This document shows, piece by piece, positions 58,706 to 64,000 of a DNA stretch of 64,000 nucleotides (within the stretch, counting starts at the first letter, position 1; the number at the start of each line of letters is the position of its first letter). The position numbers were made by a program, and so were the translations under genes. This DNA is from Actinomadura sp. K4S16 (GTDB taxonomy: Bacteria; Actinomycetota; Actinomycetes; Streptosporangiales; Streptosporangiaceae), in NCBI RefSeq assembly GCF_008327685.1, contig NZ_BDDE01000010.1, forward strand, positions 310,001-374,000, read 5' to 3'. The notes under the pieces are model-generated. The model saw only the letters and a list, made by a program, of their open reading frames with translations, did no database searches and had not been told where the DNA came from.

Positions 58706-60340
58706 ATGGCGGTACAAAACGGGAGAGAAAGCGCCAAATCAGAGCGGGTGCAGAAACTCTTCTGGGGCGTCAACGACCGGCTCGGCTCCACCGAGTTCCT
58801 GGACAAGAACATCCGGAAGGCCTTCCCCAAGCACTGGTCGTTCCTGCTCGGCGAGATCGCGCTCTACTCGTTCGTCATCCTCGTGTTGACCGGCGTCTAC
58901 CTGACGCTGTTCTTCAAGCCGAGCGGCACGGACATCGTCTACGACGGCTCCTACGCCCCGCTCAGGGGCGTCAAGGTGAGCGAGGCCTACGCCTCCACCC
59001 TGCACCTGTCGTTCGACGTGCGCGGCGGGCTGCTGATGCGGCAGATCCACCACTGGGCGGCCAACGTCTTCGTCGCGGCCATCGTCGTCCACCTCATGCG
59101 GATCTTCTTCACCGGCGCGTTCCGCAAGCCGCGGGAGATCAACTGGGTGATCGGCACGACGCTGTTCGCGCTGGCGATGGCGGAGGGGTTCGCCGGCTAC
59201 TCGCTGCCGGACGATCTGCTGTCGGGCACCGGCCTGCGGATCTTCCAGGGCATCGTGCTCTCCATCCCCGTCATCGGGACGTACGCGGCCCTGTGGATCT
59301 TCGGGGGGCAGTTCCCCTCCGCCGAGGAGTTCATCCCGCGGCTGTTCACCGTGCACATCCTGCTGATCCCGGGCATCCTCATCGCCCTCGTCACCGCGCA
59401 CCTGATGATCCTGTGGCACCAGACGCACACCATCTTCCCGGGCCGCGGCCGGCGGGAGCGGGCGGTGACCGGGGAGCCGACCTTCCCGCACTTCGCCGCG
59501 CAGAGCACGGCCTACTTCCTCTTCACCTTCGGCGTCCTGGCCCTGCTGGCGGCGTTCTTCCAGATCAACCCGGTCTGGCTGTACGGCCCGTACGAGCCCG
59601 ACCAGGTCGGGTTCGGCTCCCAGCCCGACTGGTACGTCGGGTTCCTCGAAGGCTCGCTGCGCACCATGCCGCGCCTGTCCACGAACCTCTTCGGGCACAC
59701 CATCGCCTGGAACGTGCTGCTCCCCGCCGTCGTCCTGCCCGGGCTGTTCTTCACGCTCATCGGCCTCTACCCGTTCGTGGAGCGCTGGGCCACGGGCGAC
59801 GAACGCCTGCACCACCTGCTGGACCGGCCGCGCAACGCCGCGACCAGGACCGCGATCGGCGCCGCCGCCGTCGCCTGGTACGGCAACATGCTGGCGGCCG
59901 GCGGCAACGACGTCATCTCCGCGACCTTCAAGATCCCGCTGTTCTGGACGACCTGGTTCTTCCGCGCCGGGTTCTTCGTCTTCCCGCTCGCGGCCTTCGC
60001 CATCGCCCGGCGGGTGTGCCTGAGCCTGCAGCGCCGCGACCTGCGCACGCGGGAGGAGGGCGTGGAGAGCGGCCTCATCTCGCTGACGCCGGACGGGGGG
60101 TTCCGGGAGCGGCACGAGCAGCCGTCCGAGGACGCCGAGGCGGTGATGGAGGCCCGGCAGCCCGGCGAGCTCGTCGCGCCGTACCCGCACCACCTGATCC
60201 CGCTGCCGACGCCCGACCGCGCCCGCACGCAGGTCCGGACCCGCGTCAACCGCTTCTACCTCAACTACCAGGCCGAGTCGCACGGCGGCGGCCAGGGCGA
60301 CCTGCGCGACGGCTCCGCGGAGGACGGCCGGGGCGAGTGA
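58706..60340 (+). CDS. qcrB: Cytochrome b subunit of an actinobacterial bc complex (orphan)
   Basis: 544 residues. Heme-ligand histidines in HLSFDVRGGLLMRQIHHWAA and FVAAIVVHLMRIFFTG (bH/bL pairs) and in HILLIPGILIALVTAHLMIL; the Qo-site motif is PDWY (QPDWYVGFLEGSLRTMPRL), the actinobacterial form of PEWY. The 130-residue C-terminal extension is typical of actinobacterial QcrB. ATG 58706 follows GGGGAGAG. The usual partners qcrA and qcrC are not adjacent, so this is a separate or second copy; it faces a ctaD gene tail to tail. It transfers electrons from menaquinol in the membrane. Confidence 0.95.
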   Translation: MAVQNGRESAKSERVQKLFWGVNDRLGSTEFLDKNIRKAFPKHWSFLLGEIALYSFVILVLTGVYLTLFFKPSGTDIVYDGSYAPLRGVKVSEAYASTLHLSFDVRGGLLMRQIHHWAANVFVAAIVVHLMRIFFTGAFRKPREINWVIGTTLFALAMAEGFAGYSLPDDLLSGTGLRIFQGIVLSIPVIGTYAALWIFGGQFPSAEEFIPRLFTVHILLIPGILIALVTAHLMILWHQTHTIFPGRGRRERAVTGEPTFPHFAAQSTAYFLFTFGVLALLAAFFQINPVWLYGPYEPDQVGFGSQPDWYVGFLEGSLRTMPRLSTNLFGHTIAWNVLLPAVVLPGLFFTLIGLYPFVERWATGDERLHHLLDRPRNAATRTAIGAAAVAWYGNMLAAGGNDVISATFKIPLFWTTWFFRAGFFVFPLAAFAIARRVCLSLQRRDLRTREEGVESGLISLTPDGGFRERHEQPSEDAEAVMEARQPGELVAPYPHHLIPLPTPDRARTQVRTRVNRFYLNYQAESHGGGQGDLRDGSAEDGRGE

Positions 60341-60362
60341 CCGGCGCCGGCCGGCCGGACGG

Positions 60363-62039
60363 TCACGGCGGGGGCAGCGCCGGCTCCGCCTCCTGCGGCG
60401 GCTCCTTCGGCGGGTAGTGCAGGTCGAACGCGGGGCGCGACGACCGGATGCGCGGCATCGACGTGAAGTTGTGGCGCGGGGGCGGGCAGGACGTCGCCCA
60501 CTCCAGGGAGCCGCCCGCGCCCCAAGGGTCGTCGGTCTGGACGCGCTCGGCGTGCCGCCAGGACCACAGCACGTTCCACAGGAACGCGAACGTCGAGGCC
60601 CCCAGGATGAACGAGCCGATCGACGAGACGAGGTTCAGGGTCGCGAACTGGTCGGGATAGTCGGCGTAGCGGCGCGGCATGCCCTCGGCGCCCAGCCAGT
60701 GCTGGACGAGGAAGGTGGTGTGGAAGCCGACGAAGAGCGTCCAGAAGTGGATCTTCCCCCAGGTCTCGTTCAGCATCCGGCCGGTCATCTTCGGCCACCA
60801 GAAGTAGAACCCGCCGAACATCGCGAACACCACGGTGCCGAACAGGACGTAGTGCAGGTGGGCGACGACGAAGAAGGAGTCGGTGAGGTGGAAGTCCATG
60901 GGGGGCGAGGCCAGGATGACCCCGGTCAGGCCGCCGAACAGGAACGTCACCAGGAACCCCAGCGCGAACAGCATCGGGGTCTCGAAGGTCAACTGCCCCT
61001 TCCACAGCGTCCCCACCCAGTTGAAGAACTTCAGGCCGGTCGGCACGGCGATCATGAAGGAGGTGATCGAGAAGAAGGGCAGCAGCACGCCGCCGGTGGC
61101 GAACATGTGGTGCGCCCAGACCGTCATCGACAGCCCGGTGATCGCGATGGTGGCGGCGACCATGCCGAGGTAGCCGAACAGCGGCTTGCGGCTGAACACC
61201 GGGAGGATCTCGGTGATGATCCCGAAGAACGGCAGCGCCGCGATGTAGACCTCCGGATGGCCGAAGAACCAGAACAGGTGCTGCCAGAGCAGCGCGCCGC
61301 CGTTGGAGGGGTCGTAGATGTGGGCGCCGATCCTGCGGTCGGCCTCCAGCGCGAACAGCGCCGCGGCCAGCACCGGGAAGGCGATGAGCACCATCAGGCT
61401 GGTCAGCAGCACGTTCCAGGTGAAGATCGGCAGCCGGAACATCACCATGCCCGGGGCGCGCATCGCGATGATCGTGGTGATCATGTTCACCGAGGTCAGG
61501 ATCGTCCCGAACCCCGACAGGATCAGTCCCATGGTCCACATGTCGCCGCCCTGGCCGGGCGAGTACGTCTGGGTGGACAGGGGCGTGTAGGCGAACCAGC
61601 CGAACCCGGGAGCGCCGCCCGGCATGACGAACGAGGCCAGCACCATGAGCGCGCCGAACAGGAACAGGTAGTAGGTGAGCGCGTTCATCCGCGGGAAGGC
61701 CACGTCCGGCGCCCCGATCTGCAGCGGGACGAGCACGTTGGCGAACCCGGCGAACAGCGGGGTGGCGAACAGCAGCATCATGATCGTGCCGTGGATGGTG
61801 AACATCTCGTTGTAGGTGTGGTTGCTCACCACCTGCTTGCCCGGCTCCAGCAGCTCGGCCCGCATCACCATGGCCATCAGGCCGGCGGCCAGGAACATCG
61901 CGAACGACGTCCCGAGGTAGAGGTAGCCGACCATCTTGTGGTCGGTCGTCGCCAGCACATGGCTGATCCTGGTCCCCTTGCGGTGCCGTGCGAGCGCGTC
62001 GGCGACGCTGGTGTCCTGCCGCCCTTGGACGGTCGTCAT
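60363..62039 (-). CDS. ctaD: Cytochrome c oxidase subunit I (orphan)
   Basis: 558 residues, 12 membrane segments. Active-site signatures: [20 protein letters not shown] (cross-linked His-Tyr), [11 protein letters not shown] (CuB histidines) and [20 protein letters not shown] (heme a3/CuB ligands); the N-terminal [10 protein letters not shown] and a K-channel region are present. It reduces O2 to water in the aa3-type oxidase. ctaC, ctaE and ctaF are not adjacent, unlike the main actinobacterial locus. The stop is 22 bp from the convergent qcrB stop. Confidence 0.96.
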   Translation of the reverse strand: MTTVQGRQDTSVADALARHRKGTRISHVLATTDHKMVGYLYLGTSFAMFLAAGLMAMVMRAELLEPGKQVVSNHTYNEMFTIHGTIMMLLFATPLFAGFANVLVPLQIGAPDVAFPRMNALTYYLFLFGALMVLASFVMPGGAPGFGWFAYTPLSTQTYSPGQGGDMWTMGLILSGFGTILTSVNMITTIIAMRAPGMVMFRLPIFTWNVLLTSLMVLIAFPVLAAALFALEADRRIGAHIYDPSNGGALLWQHLFWFFGHPEVYIAALPFFGIITEILPVFSRKPLFGYLGMVAATIAITGLSMTVWAHHMFATGGVLLPFFSITSFMIAVPTGLKFFNWVGTLWKGQLTFETPMLFALGFLVTFLFGGLTGVILASPPMDFHLTDSFFVVAHLHYVLFGTVVFAMFGGFYFWWPKMTGRMLNETWGKIHFWTLFVGFHTTFLVQHWLGAEGMPRRYADYPDQFATLNLVSSIGSFILGASTFAFLWNVLWSWRHAERVQTDDPWGAGGSLEWATSCPPPRHNFTSMPRIRSSRPAFDLHYPPKEPPQEAEPALPPP

Positions 62040-62275
62040 CCCGGCCTGCCCTCCCTCGTCCTAACCCCATCCGGCCACTTGCCTCGCAGTCCTGTTTCAA
62101 ACGCCGCGCGGACCGGGCCCCGACCAGCCCCCGGCGCCCGCCCACCAGGCCGGACACCCGGTCCGGGGGCTCCTCGGCGCCGGCCGCGGGCGCGGCGCCC
62201 CCGGACCGTGCGAGGGATGAAGCCGGGAACTCGGGGAAGTGCGCTCGGAAAGCACATGCGAAGGAGCTCCCCCCG

Positions 62276-62923
62276 ATGCGGAAGGACCGGACGCCCCCGC
62301 GGGCCCGCGAGCCCGCGGAGCCCATGCGGACGCAGGACTTCGACAGCCGGGCCGGTGTCGCGGCCGCGCGGGACGAGGCCGCCCGCGCCCTCGACCGGCT
62401 GGACGGCGCGCGCAGGAGGGCGGCGCGGGCGCGCCGCGAGACCGGCGCGAGCTGGCCGCCGCCCGCGGAGGAGCAGCGGCTCGCGGAGGCGGCGCGCGCT
62501 CTGGCCGAGGCCGCGCGCGAGCTCGCCCGGCTCGTCCGCGACTCCGGCCGCCGGCCCGCCCGCGCCGGCCCCGGGGACCGCGTCCCCGCCCAGGCCCGGA
62601 CGAGGCGCCCCGCCGACGACGAGCCGCTCGTCACGCTCGACCTGGCGCACCACGTCGGGCCCGGCTGGCGGCTGCACCAGTTCACGACCGCCGACCGGGA
62701 CGCCCACCGCTGGCATCTGCGGCACCACGGGCACGCCGCCGGGACCGTGACGCACGTCCTGAACCTGCGCGGCCGCCGGACGGGCTGGGAGGCCTACGAC
62801 GCGCGCGGGTTCCGGCTGCGCCCGGAACCCGGGCCGGAGGCGTACCCGCCCGGCGTGCCCTACCTGTGGGCGACCAGGAGGGCGGCGGTGCGCGCCGCGG
62901 CACGGGCCCACCGCTGCCCCTGA
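62276..62923 (+). CDS. Coiled-coil/basic hypothetical protein
   Basis: 215 residues. Residues about 25-105 are Ala/Arg/Glu-rich helix (RDEAARALDRLDGARRRAAR, RLAEAARALAEAARELARLV), predicted coiled coil. The C-terminal 80 residues (LVTLDLAHHVGPGWRLHQFT, GTVTHVLNLRGRRTGWEAYD) form a small alpha/beta domain that I do not recognise. ATG 62276 has AAGGAG nine bases upstream; ATG 62324 is an alternative. It stands alone between ctaD and the alcohol dehydrogenase. Confidence 0.7.
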   Translation: MRKDRTPPRAREPAEPMRTQDFDSRAGVAAARDEAARALDRLDGARRRAARARRETGASWPPPAEEQRLAEAARALAEAARELARLVRDSGRRPARAGPGDRVPAQARTRRPADDEPLVTLDLAHHVGPGWRLHQFTTADRDAHRWHLRHHGHAAGTVTHVLNLRGRRTGWEAYDARGFRLRPEPGPEAYPPGVPYLWATRRAAVRAAARAHRCP

Positions 62924-63003
62924 GGGCCGCGCCCCGGACGTTTCGCCCCGGTCGCGCGGGTAGGGCCGCCTGGGACGGAGCCCCGTCCCACCGGAGGAGC
63001 ACG

Positions 63004-64000
63004 ATGAAGGCTGTCACCTGGCACGGCAAGCGCGACGTCCGCGTCGACGACGTCCCCGACCCCCAGATCAAGGAGCCGAACGACGCGGTCATCAGGGTCA
63101 CCTCGACCGGCGTGTGCGGGTCGGACCTGCACCTGTACGAGGTGCTCGGGCCGTTCATGAACGAGGGCGACGTGCTCGGCCACGAGCCGATCGGCGTCGT
63201 CGAGGAGACCGGCCCGGACGTCACCCACGTCAAGCCCGGCGACCGTGTGGTCATCCCGTTCAACATCTCGTGCGGGCACTGCCACATGTGCGGCCTGGAG
63301 CTGTACGCCCAGTGCGAGACGACGCAGGTCCGCGAGCAGGGCATGGGCGCGGCGCTGTTCGGCTACACCCGCCTGTACGGGCAGGTGCCGGGCGGGCAGG
63401 CCGAGTACCTGCGGGTGCCGCAGGCCCAGTTCGGGCCGATCAAGGTGCCGGACGGCCCGCCGGACGAGCGGTTCCTCTACCTCTCGGACGTCCTGCCCAC
63501 CTCCTGGCAGGCCGTCGCCTGGGCCGAGATCCCCGAAGGCGGTTCGGTCACCGTGCTCGGGCTCGGCCCGATCGGGCAGATGTCGGCCCGGATCGCCCGC
63601 CATCTCGGCCACCGGGTGATCGGGGTCGACCTCGTGCCGGAGCGGCTGGAGATGGCGCGCCGGCACGGCGTCGAGGTGATCGACGCCTCCGACGCCGACG
63701 ACGTCGCGGACGCGGTCCGGCAGCTCACCGGGGGGCGCGGCACCGACTCGGTGATCGACGCGGTGGGGATGGAGGCGCACGGCTCCCCCGGCGCCAAGCT
63801 CGCGCAGACCCTCACCGGGCTCATGCCGGGCAACTCCGCCGCGCCGCTGATGTCCCGCGTCGGCGTGGACCGGCTCGCCGCGCTCACCACCGCCATCGAC
63901 ACCGTGCGGCGGGGCGGGACGATCTCCCTCAGCGGGGTGTACGGCGGCATGACCGACCCGCTGCCGATGCTGCAGATGTTCGACAAGGGCATCACCGTCC
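63004..64000 (+). CDS. Zinc-dependent alcohol dehydrogenase (partial, C-terminus off the window)
   Basis: The first 332 residues of an MDR alcohol dehydrogenase. Catalytic-zinc ligands in TSTGVCGSDLHLYE (Cys near 38) and GHEPIGVVEE (His near 61); structural-zinc-like CGHCHMC near 94; Rossmann motif VTVLGLGPIGQMSARIARHL near 178, VIGVDLVPERLEMARRHG. The family resembles the FdhA at 40356 but without its long insertions. ATG 63004 follows GGAGGAG. The gene runs off the right edge. Confidence 0.92.
   Translation, partial: MKAVTWHGKRDVRVDDVPDPQIKEPNDAVIRVTSTGVCGSDLHLYEVLGPFMNEGDVLGHEPIGVVEETGPDVTHVKPGDRVVIPFNISCGHCHMCGLELYAQCETTQVREQGMGAALFGYTRLYGQVPGGQAEYLRVPQAQFGPIKVPDGPPDERFLYLSDVLPTSWQAVAWAEIPEGGSVTVLGLGPIGQMSARIARHLGHRVIGVDLVPERLEMARRHGVEVIDASDADDVADAVRQLTGGRGTDSVIDAVGMEAHGSPGAKLAQTLTGLMPGNSAAPLMSRVGVDRLAALTTAIDTVRRGGTISLSGVYGGMTDPLPMLQMFDKGITV

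Noticed and set aside
60417..62750. 777-codon plus-strand frame opposite ctaD
   Set aside because: Charged, repetitive composition and no ribosome binding site; the minus strand encodes an unmistakable oxidase subunit.

Overview
The window is about 64 kb of very GC-rich, densely coded DNA. It looks like an actinomycete chromosome of the Actinomadura/Thermomonosporaceae type. That placement is an inference from gene content: DUF397 and DUF5999 proteins, two DUF574-type methyltransferases, an anti-sigma-like ATPase, flavin/F420-type oxidoreductases, an actinobacterial QcrB and many GTG starts with GGAG ribosome binding sites. No rRNA, CRISPR array, intact insertion sequence or integrase was seen.

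Layout. 1-5915: edge of a zinc-motif/coiled-coil protein, an acyl-CoA synthetase, and a two-gene operon of membrane-anchored solute-binding-like proteins, one carrying a von Willebrand A domain, with no transporter genes. 5926-12236: a leucine/isovalerate catabolic operon (biotin-dependent carboxylase beta and alpha subunits, HMG-CoA lyase, acyl-CoA dehydrogenase) facing a TetR regulator across two 16-bp operators. 12848-16479: three IPT/TIG-domain proteins in a visible tandem duplication, then a secreted beta-helix protein on the other strand. 16764-24493: FkbM methyltransferase, a LysR-controlled MDR reductase plus hydrolase-SnoaL fusion, a MarR-controlled FAD/LLM oxidoreductase pair, a DUF4260 membrane protein behind a double operator, and a TfoX-N protein.

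24829-33601: DHA2 exporter, second acyl-CoA synthetase, DUF397 protein and divergent ATP-binding protein, trehalose-6-phosphate synthase, DoxX, a FAD oxidoreductase, an HD protein and a YbaK-type deacylase. 33705-37608: GntR regulator, hypothetical protein and GMC oxidoreductase in one overlapping operon, matching my recollection of the Rv0494-Rv0493c-Rv0492c genes of M. tuberculosis. 37640-41570: DedA/histidine kinase/response regulator operon and a glutathione-independent formaldehyde dehydrogenase. 41882-46056: two DUF574-type methyltransferases enclosing two small membrane proteins that share an acidic DEEYL motif, a DUF5999 protein and an SRPBCC protein.

46130-47723: a small foreign-looking island (MFS remnant plus lower-GC SDR gene) bounded by 73-bp direct repeats copied from the 3' end of an acyl-CoA dehydrogenase gene, with a 4 x 16-bp tandem repeat at one border. 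48923-51949: LysR plus galactarate/glucarate catabolism genes. 51977-52313: three tRNA genes (Ala-TGC, Gly-TCC, Gln-CTG in transcription order). 52642-58615: a 44-residue protein, a PrmC-related methyltransferase, a Cys-rich pentapeptide-repeat protein, a PrsW-type protease operon, and a divergent MFS exporter/LysR pair around a perfect palindrome. 58706-64000: orphan qcrB and ctaD genes facing each other, a coiled-coil protein and a zinc alcohol dehydrogenase cut by the window edge.

Most regulation appears to be local: at least six regulator genes sit beside palindromes that fit their family.
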